From Bettongia penicillata ogilbyi (lineage: Eukaryota > Chordata > Mammalia > Diprotodontia > Potoroidae), in NCBI GenBank assembly GCA_023548195.1, contig JAJHZJ010000221.1:1364001-1428000 (forward strand): a stretch of DNA of 64,000 bases. The letters are read 5' to 3'. Below the pieces are notes generated by a model. It searched no databases. It had not been told where the DNA came from and worked only from the letters and a program-made list of their open reading frames with translations. Made by a program: the position numbers and the translations under genes. This document shows positions 53,805 through 64,000 of the stretch, piece by piece (position 1 is the stretch's first letter; every line of letters starts with the position of its first letter).

Positions 53805-56790
53805 ATGTGTCTCCACTCACCACTCAACCAGCATCAGACTCACTGCATTTGCATATATTCCCAGTAAGAGAGGGAAAGTCTGACACCTACCCACCCCCAC
53901 CCCAACCCTCTACCATCCACCATCAAAAAAAAAAAAATATTTCTGTCTGGCACAATTTTGGTACTTGTTTGCAAAACTGACTCAATAATAGCCCGATATA
54001 GGCTATTGCACAAGGATACTTCCACATTTGTTACTTCTGTGCTACAGTTTTTCTGGGAAGCAAGTTGTGTACAAATAGTCCAGAACAGAAAAACACACTT
54101 TTTTTTTAGTGGGTTTTATTGGAACAATGAGTTCTTCACTGCTGTTTCTGCTTCTTGTCCCTCTGACAACCCTTCAGTGTCCCCTGATAGGACCACCTCT
54201 CTCCTTTACTGAATTGAGGCTCCAGTTGGGATCACACCCCATGAGGGTCCTTTATTCCTTAGTTTTCTTTTCTCTCTTGCAAGGTGGGGCTATTGCTGCT
54301 CAGAGGTTTTGAACAAAGGCCAAAATTTTTTGCTCCTGGCCTCTCTACTGAGACCCCACTCGAATAGTCGCTAATCGCTGGTTGAAGGAGGTCAGCCAGA
54401 GATCTTGTTGTGTGTTATATGATTGTAGAAAATGTTTCTTCAATTCCTTGGACATCCCAAATGACAACTGTAAACTTGGCATTGTTGATTTGAAAGAGAG
54501 GTTCCTGGAGGGAGTGGGAGGTACTGACTGGAAGGACAAGACCCCAAAAGACGGCTTTTGGCAACTCGCTTTGGAAGGCTTTTGTGACTGGAAACCTCTA
54601 AGGTAGAAACTAAAGTTTAAAAAAACAGAGGAAAACTGAAATGCAGCCAAGTTGTTGCTGCCCACTTTATGGGTAACTGCTGAGTTCAAGAATGGAAAAG
54701 TAGTTGGGGCAGCACCTCAGATGGGACCAGAGAAGGGAACCAAGCTTTCTGGGCTCACTTCCTTCCAGGACTTGACTTCTCTTTTAACTATACTACCTGA
54801 GTGAAGGCCTTATGATCCAATTTCTCCTCCTGACTCCACACAGTCAGTTTTTGTGGGATTTTAGTCATTTCTTGGGCCCTTCCCTCATTGCCTTCCTTTA
54901 TTTTTCCAGCATCCTTGGAGATGGTTGTATACCTGCTCACTAAGAGATGAGCAAAAAGATATATAGAACTGATGTAGGCACCTTTTAAGTTGTCAGAAAT
55001 GTTGTGACATGCTTATAGGGTTAAATGTGTAAAATCCAGATATGAAAGAAATTTGCATTGTAAGATGCAAGAATTGGCTTTGCGACAAGTGACTGATTTA
55101 GTCCTTTCCTTCTCCCTTTCTCCTCCTCCTGTGTTATATACACTCAGTTTACTTCTCAGTTGCAAGTAAAGACAAAGATAAAGATTTTACTCTTTTATGT
55201 TGCCTATATTATGAAAGGCTTGATCACAGAGAAGGTTAAAACTCTTGGACAGGATATGGTTTGGGGACTGTTGTTGGCTTCTGTGGACTGAGCAGATACT
55301 AGACGTATACTTCATTTTCATGAGAAAGAAAAAGTTCATTAATCTTGGTCTTAAAAAATGATTGTCAGGCACAAAGAGATCCTAAGTAGTTCTTCAGTTT
55401 CAAAGAACTGAAAGAGAGACCATCCCAAAGGTATCATTCAACTTGCCAAAGATGCTTCAGGCTTTTGTACCAAAGGAGTAATTCAAAGCTACATATTAGT
55501 GACTGATAGGTTAGAGTATACAGTAACCCAGGAGCCTTCTATGGCCTTTCTAAGGTAGGTGATTTCACGAAGAGGGAGCCTGTCTTTCCAAAATGAAGCA
55601 TCATCAGACTCAGACACACACTGGGTTATGACTGGGTCTCCAGTGTGCAGCTTTTCCTACAGACTGATAGCTCTGGGTCAAAGCTTAACCCATAAAAGGG
55701 ACTCTGCTACTCAACACATCATTTTCTGCCTACTAAGCAAATAGCTATTAGAAAACAGGCATTCTCCACCTTCTTGCTGTAACTAAAGTTGTTTAATTGC
55801 CGCTAGCCTTTTCTCTGCACACCATGAATGCCAGTTTAATAACTCAGAAGTCATGGCCCAGTGAAATGCTTTTCCCGATGGGAAATCTATTGCTAGTGAA
55901 TGTTCTGAGTTCAGCCCTCTCTGCTTTTGAGTACACCAAACCCACACCCATTACTTTTCATTGTTTTATTTGGCCAAGGCATTTCATTTTAGGGAATTAG
56001 GAAAAATGTACCTTAACTTTAATTCTGCCAATCTTACCTTGAAATTTCTCCTGTGAAGTTCCATTTATGCTCTGCCAAGTGGAATATTCACTTTTCATCA
56101 TTCTAACTTCTCTAAGCAATACTGTATATGTTTTCCTGAAATTTAAATCCCCATACCTACTGAACATCTGGAGTACATGGAGGGCATCTTAGAATTTGAG
56201 AAACTAAGGGAAAGAATTGGAGTAAAAGCTTTTTAGCCAAGTGCTTCACTTTCTAAGGGAACAGTAAGTCTATTTCAATATAGAATAAATGGATATTTGG
56301 CAATATGTGACTAATTTCATCATTGACTCTATCCAAGCTAGGTTTTTTCAGGCCAAAGATATTACAAATGTTGGCTTTCTGAAGAAGTTAACAGGAAAAT
56401 AATTAAATCTTCATGACACATGGCCCCCTGTTGACTTTTGGAATCTCTGCAACAAATGGGAGCTAGATTTCCCATTCAGATTTCTTCTTCCTCCACTTCT
56501 TCCTCTTTTCCTCTTATCTACCCCATCCTTATCACTTCAGAGTCCCTAAAAATGCATTTATTTTGGATCATAGTCAGCATCTTTGATATCTCAAATCTGC
56601 ATAAAATACATCCTTTTGGTCATGTTTCCATAGGAGAAAGTGAATTAGGTAGGTGATAGACAACTGGTACTGAGATAGGTAGCCAGGAGTTTTACATGTT
56701 CAATATTTTCATTCCTTGGTAAAACTGTGAAGCAGGAAAAAGAAATTGCTTTCAGTAAGCCCTCCACCCCTATCAGTCTCCCTTTCCCTG
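53805..56790. other. Long intronic stretch with few recognisable repeats
   Basis: Apart from a C-rich/A-rich block (53885-53940) I see no SINE, LINE or exon. Small frames (54109-54312 with a signal-peptide-like start, 54345-54689, 55559-55744, 55797-56000) have no family signature and are treated as chance. Confidence 0.45.
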
Positions 56791-56799
56791 GTATGATTT

Positions 56800-57400
56800 C
56801 AGGCATATAAATTCAGACATTCAAGAAGGAAAGATGCATTTAGGCAGGGAGCCTTCCTGATGTACCTCAAATGACAACAACATAGGTGTAGTGCCAATGC
56901 AATGTTCACAGAATCTACAGCAGCTATGAATATGCCAGTGTAATTCTGAATGACAAAATGTAACAGACTCTCCACGTGGAAGACAGACCCAAAACATTTA
57001 TTTAAACACCAGAAAACCAAATCCAGCATAGCAACAAAGAAGTCTATACTACACTATAAAATAAGGCTGTACATTTCATATAGTATAGTATACTATGCTA
57101 TATAGTATAGCATACATAAGAAATCTATAGCCTTCTCCTGCTAGAGCCTTCCCACAAACTAACTTTCACAGCTGGCTGCCTGCTTCCTCTCTCTCCCTCA
57201 TCTCTAACTGCCATGATCCACTTCCTCTCAGCTCTGCTCCACCCTTCATGCTCTACCTGTTTAGCAAGCTCCTCACACTACAGACTTGTGTGACTCAAGC
57301 TTAGATGTGACCAAAGCAGGTCACATGAACCTATTTATGGATGGGAAAGAACTTCCCATTATGCAAAAAACAAAATACATTAGCAATACAATAGGCAAAC
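56800..57400 (-). repeat. Dispersed repeat B (LTR-like), copy 2
   Basis: Homologous to 6490-6910 in block order: 'caatgttcacag', 'tatgaatatgccagtgta', 'agactctccacgtgg', 'acatttatttaaacacc'. It extends further right ('ttcacagctggctgcctg'). A local AT palindromic patch lies at 57076-57115. Confidence 0.5.
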
Positions 57401-58200
57401 ATCATTCCATCTCTAGTTAAGAGTGACCCTACCTACAGAAAGAAAAGGTAGTTTCACTATTTGCTATGAGGAAGAGAGAATTTGATTGACTTTAAGGATA
57501 TAAAGTAAAAGGTAGACCTGTAGAACTATATCATTCTTCTGGTCTTCTTAAGATTCAAATTTAATAAATGTTTCTCAAACACCCACTATGTGCAGAGTTG
57601 TACGGTTGGGGTTGGATCTCTGAGGCGATATCACAATACATGTATGACAATACATGTCACATAGTATTTCAATAGTTTCCCTCCACATATTTTCTCCAGT
57701 AAATTCATTAAACAACTTGTCACTGAAGTCAGGAAACTTGCGTATTGTAAGAGACCTCACAGTTACAGACCAGGGTGTTCTACATCTGGAAAAAATGTTC
57801 ACTTTGCACATGTAGAGACGGTAATTTTGTAAGTGCAAGATATGTGGAACAAAGGGAGAAATTTAACCCAAAGTTATTATGGCTTCATGTAACTTATTTG
57901 GACATGTAATTCTCAGTGTTTGGGCACTGAAAAGGTTAATTGTTTGCAAAAACAAGGAGTTGGGCCTGGACCTGTGATTTCAGTGATATAAGACAGCAGG
58001 CTCCCTTTACATTCTTAACAACAAAGAGTTTTTATTTATGTGTTATATCTATCAATATTTACCATATTAGCAATTAAAGCATCTAAATATTATTATAAAA
58101 GTAGTTTTGCCCTTGCAAGTTCCCTGAAAGAGTCTTCATCTTGAGAACTGTTGGCTTAAGGAAATCTCAAGTTAAGGAAATTTCCTTCACCAGTACAAGC
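57401..58200. other. Intronic, no confident feature
   Basis: 'aataaatgtttctcaaacac' at 57560 hints at an antisense L2 end. Otherwise unassigned. Confidence 0.4.
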
Positions 58201-58204
58201 CTGC

Positions 58205-58310
58205 ACCTTCTCTGTGACTTTTAGCCTTAGAAAGTTAGGAGGTTGGAGAAGTTAAGTGACTCAGAGGTCACACAGCCAGTATGTGTCAGAACTTAAGACT
58301 TGAATTCAGG
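58205..58310 (-). repeat. MIR-family SINE fragment, antisense
   Basis: 'gagaagttaagtgactcaga', 'ggtcacacagccagtatg' and 'gacttgaattcaggt'. Confidence 0.65.
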
Positions 58311-58644
58311 TTTGATTGTTTCTAGGACCACTCTCTCTCTACTCTGCCATTATCTTTTACATGAACTGAGGCTTAAAATTAAAAAAAAAACTTTCAATAG
58401 TCCATCCATAATACATTTGATGTATGCTTATTGCCCTCTAGAAAAGAGGCTGAATCCAACAAACTTCTTACTTTTCAGTTATGCTATTTCTTTCTTATAA
58501 CCCTGTTTGGATATTTAAGGCAGAGACAGATTTTTCTCCTCTTCAAAAGAATCCACAAAATCATTTATAAGCAAAGGAATGACAGAATTTTGGTTGGTTT
58601 TCCTCTTAAAAAAAAAATATTCTGTAGTCACTAAGAAGCCGGAA

Positions 58645-58729
58645 AGAAGGAAGGAAGGAAGGAAGGAAGGAAGGAAGGAAGGAAGGAAGGAAGGAAGGAA
58701 GGAAGGAAGGAAGGAAGGAAGGAAGGAAA
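58645..58729. repeat. (GGAA)21 microsatellite
   Basis: About 85 bp of uninterrupted AAGG/GGAA units, read as a lysine/glutamate/glycine/arginine frame that is not a gene. Confidence 0.98.
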
Positions 58730-58771
58730 GAAAAGAAAGAGCATATGGCCTCTCCCACTTTCCATCAATTG

Positions 58772-58873
58772 GTTGACTAAGCTGTCAATCAGTGTTGAGC
58801 TAGCCAACGACTTTAACAAGTTGTTATATGATGTTTGCCTAGCTTAATGCTGATTGACAGCTCATTCAGTCAA
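58772..58873 (+). repeat. Long imperfect inverted repeat, pre-miRNA-like hairpin
   Basis: 24-nt arms at 58780-58803 and 58839-58862 pair at every position in a + strand RNA: 21 Watson-Crick pairs and three G-U wobbles. The loop is 35 nt. Outside an asymmetric internal loop (1 x 5 nt), seven more pairs join 58772-58778 to 58868-58874. It lies in SLC1A3 intron 3 on the sense strand. It could be a miRNA precursor, a palindromic MITE or neither. Confidence 0.45.
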
Positions 58874-58879
58874 TGACAA

Positions 58880-59250
58880 GAGATGAGGAAATATTTAATG
58901 GACAATAGACAGCTTCTCTCCTCCTGATTCAACAGAAAAAGGCTCCATGGAGCAGTGTGAGGATGCCCTAGAAGTGTAAGTGCCATGGAGAATACCTCTC
59001 TTTGATGTCTCTCCTTCACTGCATCCTAATAGAATGGGTTGGACCAATGGAAAGGAGAACAGCTAGGACTTAAGAGTCTAAATTTCCCAAAGTGGTTATG
59101 AGTTTAGGGCAAATGTCAGACAAAATCTCTATGAAACCTATTGCAGCTTTCATGTGGCAACTCACACTTGGGCAAAATAGAGCTCCTTCACACAAAGGTA
59201 GAACCTGAGGTTGTGGAAATACACTTAGGATTTACCATTCCAGATCCAGT
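58880..59250. other. Intronic, no recognised feature
   Basis: Unassigned unique-looking sequence. Confidence 0.4.
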
Positions 59251-59254
59251 GGGG

Positions 59255-59830
59255 TTCATTAGTCCAACATGCTGCTCAAAGAACAATTTCCTATAAAAGA
59301 CTTGGAGGAGAAAGGGTGTCTTAAACCTAGTCAATTAAATATTGCTGGAGTTTGTGGAAAAAATTCCTTCTACCTCAGAGGAAGGGGTTGGCTTATCTCC
59401 TGCAGCATGAGATTTGATTATCCTTATCTCAGCTGCATAACTATAAATATTATCATTGGTTATACAACTATCCAGTTGACTTCTCTTTACTGAGAAATCC
59501 ATCCCCAGTATGTGGCATTCTGTATTTCTTGGGGCAGCAAATTCCACAGGTTGATTACACACTGTGTGAAAAAGTACAGAGAGGTTCCAGTTAACCAAAC
59601 GTCAGGCAAGTGGAGTCTCAGTTTTAGTCCTCGAGGCTGTTTTATAGAGGGTGCCAACAGCCTTACAGAAGAACCAGAGCCTCTAGAATGGCAATCTGAA
59701 ACCAGCAGGCTAGGTCCTCTTTATTTTCCTTCAAAGTATCTCATAAAAATTGAGAATGGTAGGAGGAATATATTTGAAAACAAAGGAGATATAAAAACAA
59801 AAGATATTGATATTTATATCAACCGATTGC
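59255..59830. other. Unassigned intronic sequence, possibly CR1/L3-derived
   Basis: 'gcaaattccacaggttgatt' and 'acacactgtgtgaaaaagta' resemble a phrase I recall from reversed CR1/L3 3' sequences. The 114-residue frame at 59512-59856 has no protein signature. Confidence 0.3.
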
Positions 59831-59861
59831 TCAGTAAAATGCTCCAAACATCTTAGCGGCG

Positions 59862-59914
59862 TTTTAAGCTATAGCGACTATACATAGTAATTTTTAAGCT
59901 ATCATAGCTTAAAA
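59862..59914. repeat. Perfect 11-bp palindrome arms plus a third arm copy
   Basis: TTTTAAGCTAT occurs at 59862-59872 and 59892-59902. The second copy is followed after one base by its exact complement (59904-59914). Confidence 0.85.
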
Positions 59915-60162
59915 GTCCACTAAGACATTTGATACAGTCTGTAGAAATATGTTTTTTAAACCCTGCTGGGGAGAAAAATGGGGCATAGCTCAGTCATGTA
60001 CAGATGGGGGTTGTAGCTACACATCAGAGCAACTGACCATGGTTGAGTCAAAGGCGCCCATGTAATATCAAGTTGATTGTCTTACATCCTATAGATAAAT
60101 GAAACAAGTGATCCACAAAATGCACCATTTTTGAGCTGGTTGCTGATTTGTGCTTTCTAGGT

Positions 60163-60213
60163 CAGAAGTGTCAAACTCAGGGCAGGGATCCATTTCTGAG
60201 TTTGACACTATTG
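60163..60213. mobile_element. 51-bp hAT-like transposon relic (two terminal inverted repeats, almost no interior)
   Basis: It starts CAGAAGTGTCAAACTCAG and ends CTGAGTTTGACACTATTG. 14 bases of the ends (60167-60180 and 60196-60209) are perfect inverted copies around a 15-nt centre. Flanks TTCTAGGT (60155-60162) and CTCTAGAT (60214-60221) match at 6 of 8 positions, as an old 8-bp target duplication would. hAT elements make 8-bp duplications and often begin CAG. Confidence 0.6.
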
Positions 60214-60224
60214 CTCTAGATTCT

Positions 60225-60695
60225 TTTTTAAAGAAGATTTTCTGTTTTATGATAGCCCACTTCATGATTTGAAATTTTGTCATACCTGGTCCCTTGTCTC
60301 GCTAATGCTATCTAGTTATTTTGGCCCCCAAGCCTTATTAGCCAAAAAGTAAGAGGTTTTGCTTGCCCTGGGTTAAGTTTCTCTCATGACTGATTCCTAT
60401 TCTCTCTTCTTTCAGTGCTTCAGAGTCATGATTTCACTGATGAGGGTGTCCCTTCTACAGAACTCATCATAATATCTTAGTAGCCTAATTATGTTCTGTG
60501 GCTCCCCCCAAACCACTACATCTGGTTTCAGGGGTAAGCCTCAGATTGGGCTGGTCCTTAGCTATACTTGAAGTCTTTTCAGCTTAGAAGGCTCTACAAG
60601 AGCTTGCTTTATGTTTATATAGCCTTCAAAGATTAAGATTCAATTTCATGGGACAAAAAACATCAGAATAAGACTTTAGAGGGACCTCTTACCAC
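60225..60695. other. Intronic, no recognised feature
   Basis: Unassigned sequence. Confidence 0.4.
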
Positions 60696-60696
60696 T

Positions 60697-60945
60697 GGGG
60701 CAACTAGGTGGTGCTTAGAATCAGGAAGATTCATCTTCGTGAGTTCAAATGCAGCCTCAGACAGTCACTAGGTGTGTGTGACTTTGGGCAAGTCATTTAA
60801 CCCAGTTTGCCTCAGTTTCCTTATCTGTAAAATGAACCAGAAAAGAAAGTGGCAAACCACACCATTATCTTTGCCAAGGAAATCCCAAATAGGATCAAGA
60901 AAAGACTGAAATGACTGGACAGCAATAGCAACAATTTACCACCAT
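60697..60945 (+). repeat. MAR1-like SINE
   Basis: Nearly full length: 'gggcaactaggtggtgctta', 'gtgtgactttgggcaagtca', 'cctcagtttccttatctgta', 'gtggcaaaccacaccattat' and 'ctttgccaaggaaatcccaa'. Confidence 0.92.
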
Positions 60946-61115
60946 AGAGCTAGAACTGGAAGAACCTTTAGCAGTCTTATCCAGTCCCCAAACCCTAACT
61001 CCCATTTTACAAAAAAACAAAAACAAACAAACAAAAAAACCTGAGACCCAGAGTCACAGGATGGCAGAGTCAGGATTTAGACCCGGATCCTTCCACTCCC
61101 AACCCTCACCCCTTT
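60946..61115 (-). repeat. MIR-family SINE, antisense
   Basis: 'agagctagaactggaagaac', 'taactcccattttacaaaaa' and 'gatggcagagtcaggattta'. An A-rich CAAA run lies inside. Confidence 0.78.
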
Positions 61116-61309
61116 CTTGGCTCTCTAACGCTCCTGTTCAGTGCATTAATTACCAAGTTCAGTGACAAATTCCTTCATAGTCACATCAGTGGAAATAACC
61201 CTAAACCTGTGAAGCCAAAAATCAGAGATCAAGAAGGTACTAGTAAGATGGACACTAGAATCATAGAACATTAGAGGTAGAAGAGATCCTAGAGAAGCAC
61301 TGGTCCAAA

Positions 61310-62090
61310 TTTCTCCCCAGTGCAGCAATCTCCTCTACAGCATCTTTAAAAATGGACAATTATACAGCCACTTGTCTAGTGATAGAGAGATCACTCCTTT
61401 CTGGGACCACTTGCTCTACTTTTGGTCAGCACTGTTAGAAAGTTTTGTGTATTTGGGCTGAAATCTGCAATGATTTCAACCCATGTTCCTAGTTCCAACC
61501 TCTGGGGTTCCACAGACAGGTTACAACTCCATTTCCTCTTCCTTAAGACATCCTGACAAATATTTACAGATCGGTCTCATGCTTCTCCATGATTTTATCT
61601 CTTCATACTCTATAGACCCAATTCTTCCAGCTCTTTCTTAGAGGACATGGTTTCTGGATTTTTCACCAAACTGAACATTCTGCAGTCAGGCAGTGACTCT
61701 CCTTAAATACAGTGCACAGAACTAGACAGAACAGTTCAACACTGTGGTTAGAGAAAGAACCCCAGATTGAAAGTCATAAAACCAGGGTTCAGATCCTGCC
61801 TTGGTCATATGGGGCAAGTTTCTTCACATCTAGGTGACGTGGTTTCCCTATCTGTTAAATGAGAGGTTTTGACTAGATGATCTTTAAGGGCCCTTTTGGC
61901 TCTAAATCATATAGAATTCTGAGTAAAGTCTGACTGGTTCTACTTTCCTTTGACGTAAACACTGGTTCTATTTAGGCAGCTTGAGATTTCATTAGCTTTT
62001 TTAGCAGCCACATCATACTTCTGGCTCCTACAAGTTAAACTTGTGGTTAGCTAAAATTCCCAAGATAGAAAATTTTATTCTAAGGGTATT
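61310..62090 (-). mobile_element. CR1/L3-like LINE 3' region, antisense, with SINE insertion
   Basis: 'gagagatcactcctttctgg', 'acccatgttcctagttccaa', 'gctcctacaagttaaacttg' and 'cattagcttttttagcagcc' with 'acatcatacttctggctcc' follow the reversed CR1/L3 3' order. The SINE at 61735-61925 interrupts it. Confidence 0.65.
61735..61925 (+). repeat. MIR-family SINE inserted in CR1/L3
   Basis: 'gagaaagaaccccagattga', 'accagggttcagatcctgcc', 'tatctgttaaatgagaggtt' and 'gatgatctttaagggccctt'. Confidence 0.78.
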
Positions 62091-62485
62091 TGTGGCAAAA
62101 AATGGAGCCACTCTTTTGCATAAATATTAAATAATATTTGTTGAGCTCCTTCATGCTCAATGTACTGTGTGAAGCAGAACTAAGAAAGAACTTTGGTCTA
62201 TGAGAGCTAAACATTCTCACCTATAATTTTCAGCAGCCTTTGGTTGAAATTGAGTAATTAATTGTGGAAGGAGAAACTCAGGGCCATGGATGATGAATAA
62301 TGGGGCGCATCCTCAGGGCTAGTGTGAGATTACTATGGAGCTTCTGATTTCCACCTAACAATCTATATTGTTTAATAAACATCTTTATCTTTTCAAAAGA
62401 AACAAAGAGGTAATTAAAGAAAGATCAAAAAAGGGGAGGGATAAGGATGGAGCAGAAGGATGGGGTCATTCTTTTCACTAGGCAA
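62091..62485. other. Intronic, no recognised feature
   Basis: Unassigned sequence. Confidence 0.4.
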
Positions 62486-62489
62486 CATT

Positions 62490-62830
62490 ATTAACATAGT
62501 GGAAAAAAGGTAAACTTAAATTCAAATCTTGGGTCTACCATTTACACTGTGTGACCTTGGGATAGCTACTTCATGGGCAACTGGGTAACATAGTGGATAA
62601 TAAGCCTGGGGTCAATAAGACCTGAGTTCAAATCTAGCCTCAGGCACTTACTAGCTGTATGACCCTGATTAAGTCACTCTGTCTACCTCAGTTTCTTCAT
62701 TTGTGACATAGGGATAGTAATAACCCCCATCTTCCAGGGTTGTTGTGAGGATAATATGAGATAATATTTACACAGTGCTTTGCATACCTTAAAACCGTAT
62801 ATAAATGCCACCTCTTGTTATCCCATAGGT
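62490..62830 (+). repeat. Two MIR/CORE-SINEs in tandem
   Basis: A partial copy (62490-62570, 'tgtgtgaccttgggatagct') is followed by a full one (62576-62830) with 'ttactagctgtatgaccctg', 'ggttgttgtgaggataatat' and 'acagtgctttgcatacctt'. Confidence 0.88.
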
Positions 62831-62831
62831 T

Positions 62832-63262
62832 TCATTTTCCTCTTCTGTTAAAATGAAGGATTTGAATTGATGTCATATTTTTTATGAGCACACACACCCC
62901 TTTTAATGTCAAAGAAAGTTGTAGACCCCCAGATGTAGACCCCCATCAGCATCTACTGGTTAGAAAAATGCACAGGGATAAAAAGTATGATGAATTTAAT
63001 AATGCTTTGAAATGACTATTATAAATCACAATAGCATCTACATACTTTTTGAAGCAGTTACATATGTGTGTGCATGTGTGTGAGGTCTGTGTATGCAAGA
63101 CATTAATTCAGTATACAGAAGATATACTTGCTAATTTATGGATTCTCATATAGATTTGTTGACCCTTTGCAATACCCCCTCCCCCCTCCCCCCAGAGAAC
63201 CAGAGCTCACTGGTTGGAAACCACTGGACTAGAGAATCTCTATGACTCTATGATCTCTTTCC
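62832..63262. other. Intronic, no confident feature
   Basis: Short TG tracts (63063-63095) and a C-rich block (63174-63195). No exon. Confidence 0.45.
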
Positions 63263-63264
63263 AC

Positions 63265-63600
63265 CATATCCACAATATTCACCATGTGTGTTCATCCTTC
63301 ATTGCCAAAGAAGACCATGCCATCAGAGAAATAATGACATGACTTGCACTTGACTTTGTTTTGAGCAAGGGAGGGCTGTGCAGGTCATCAGCCTCACTTC
63401 TCCAGAGCCATCTGAATCCAGTGATCAGATATTCATCTGATGGAGATGACCCAGGATGAGGCAATTGGGGTTAAGTGACTTACCCAAGGTCACACAGCTA
63501 GCGAATGTCAAGTGTTTGAGGCGAGATTTGAACTCAGGTCCTCCTGACTCCTGCACTGGTGCTCTATCCACTGCACCACCTAGCTGTCCATGCATTGCTG
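63265..63600 (-). repeat. Marsupial composite SINE, antisense tail
   Basis: The left part ('catccttcattgccaaagaa', 'gaccatgccatcagagaaat', 'catcagcctcacttctcc') is shared with 28440 and 36480. The right part is a reversed SINE head: 'cacacagctagcgaatgtca', 'gatttgaactcaggtcctcc' and 'ctctatccactgcaccacct'. Confidence 0.78.
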
Positions 63601-63659
63601 TAGGGAACACATGAATGAACAAAATTCCTCTACTAAAGCAGGCTTGCACTTTCTCCTCA

Positions 63660-63790
63660 ATTTATAGTCCTAGAGAATTACCTGTATTACTGAGATGTTA
63701 GATCACAAAGCCAGGACATGTCAGAGAAGGTCATGCATAACTCCAGATCTTCCTGACTTGAAGGCTTAGTTCTCTATCCACTAAAGCATA
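63660..63790 (-). repeat. MIR-family SINE fragment, antisense
   Basis: 'tcacaaagccaggacatgtc', 'ccagatcttcctgacttgaa' and 'ttctctatccactaaagc'. The last 200 bases of the window show nothing further. Confidence 0.65.
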
Positions 63791-64000
63791 TGCATACTCG
63801 CCACAAATCAGCATTATCCCATTGACTAGAGCAGATCCTACTACAGCAACATTAGTAAGAGTCACTATTCTTCAATATTCAACAATCTAATTTTTTAGTA
63901 TAGGTATTTACTTCCTCTACCAATGCAAATTCCAGCCTTTCCACAATTTAGCAGATAGCTCTGCAGTAGCTAAAAATTAGTCATGTTGCACTGATCTGGT

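Larger units (their letters stand above)
30560..64000 (+). other. SLC1A3: SLC1A3 gene, 5' part (non-coding exon 1, coding exons 2 and 3, introns 1-3)
   Basis: Gene-level entry. SLC1A3 encodes EAAT1/GLAST, a plasma-membrane trimeric transporter of astrocytes and radial glia that clears synaptic glutamate and aspartate with co-transport of sodium and a proton and counter-transport of potassium. The two coding exons here match the family almost residue for residue, are spliced in the same phase (phase 1 at both junctions), and lie in the correct order on the + strand. Intron 1 spans 30790-32333, intron 2 spans 32620-52238, and intron 3 starts at 52377 and continues past the window. The rest of the protein (TM3 to TM8 and both re-entrant hairpins, encoded from exon 4 on) is not in this window. 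The 5' limit given is a guess because no transcription start can be read from sequence alone. The identification is very secure. Confidence 0.95.
52377..64000 (+). other. SLC1A3: SLC1A3 intron 3, left part
   Basis: The intron begins GTACTG and runs to the window edge (more than 11.6 kb). I looked for the next exon, which should start with the residues after SSLVTG and encode TM3, and saw no matching frame. The first 1.1 kb is repeat-free. The rest holds SINEs, an LTR-like repeat, a GGAA microsatellite and antisense CR1/L3 sequence. Confidence 0.85.

Noticed and set aside
54109..54312. 67-codon frame with a hydrophobic, signal-peptide-like N-terminus
   Set aside because: No conserved family, no promoter or splice context, inside intron 3. 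Hydrophobic runs are common in T-rich sequence.
57076..57115. TATAGTATAGTATACTATG-type palindromic patch
   Set aside because: Low-complexity TATAG repeats make such symmetry automatic.
52377..64000. Search for SLC1A3 exon 4
   Set aside because: No frame encoding the residues that follow SSLVTG, with flanking splice sites, is visible. The exon must lie beyond the window.

Overview
The window looks like a stretch of marsupial (metatherian) nuclear genome. It is AT-rich with very low coding density. It is saturated with MIR/CORE-SINEs, MAR1-like SINEs that share the 'Ctttgccaag' tail module, L2, CR1/L3-like LINEs and marsupial-type L1 3' ends. I assign the clade from the repeat types as I remember them; the species is not resolved.

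The only gene I can support is SLC1A3 (EAAT1/GLAST, the sodium-dependent glial glutamate/aspartate transporter), on the + strand and truncated by the right edge. Its 5' part is present. A probable non-coding first exon ends at a GTAAGT donor after base 30789. Exon 2 (32334-32619) carries the start codon and codons 1-60 plus one base. Exon 3 (52239-52376, 138 bp) carries residues 61-106 plus the first base of codon 107. Intron 1 is about 1.5 kb, intron 2 is 19.6 kb, and intron 3 runs off the window. No later exon is visible before base 64000.

Layout: 1-29600 is upstream intergenic DNA made mostly of decayed retroelements. The main ones are a CR1/L3-like LINE at about 1000-4530, a roughly 2.5-kb L2 at 13650-16190, an antisense L1 at 16170-17285, L1 3' ends, and many MIRs. 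It also holds an interstitial telomeric array at 19796-19940 and a repeat-free SOX/POU-motif-rich island at about 12770-13440. The segment 29600-30789 is a repeat-poor, locally CpG-enriched promoter and first exon. Intron 1 holds long TC and CA microsatellites. Intron 2 is SINE-rich with repeat-poor islands near 41670-42260, 45800-46560 and 51350-52238. Intron 3 holds a CpG-bearing unique stretch just after exon 3, a GGAA microsatellite, a miRNA-like hairpin, a 51-bp hAT-like relic, and antisense CR1/L3 plus SINE sequence near the right edge.

Worth a second look: the weak donor and frame-neutral length of exon 3 (the exon known to be skipped in GLAST1a); a predicted 64-codon upstream ORF spliced across exons 1 and 2; the telomeric array with a recurring seed; the intronic hairpin at 58772-58873; and several motif-dense repeat-free islands that could be SLC1A3 enhancers. 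I found no undescribed multi-gene system. No homology search or repeat masking could be run, so repeat family names and boundaries are approximate.
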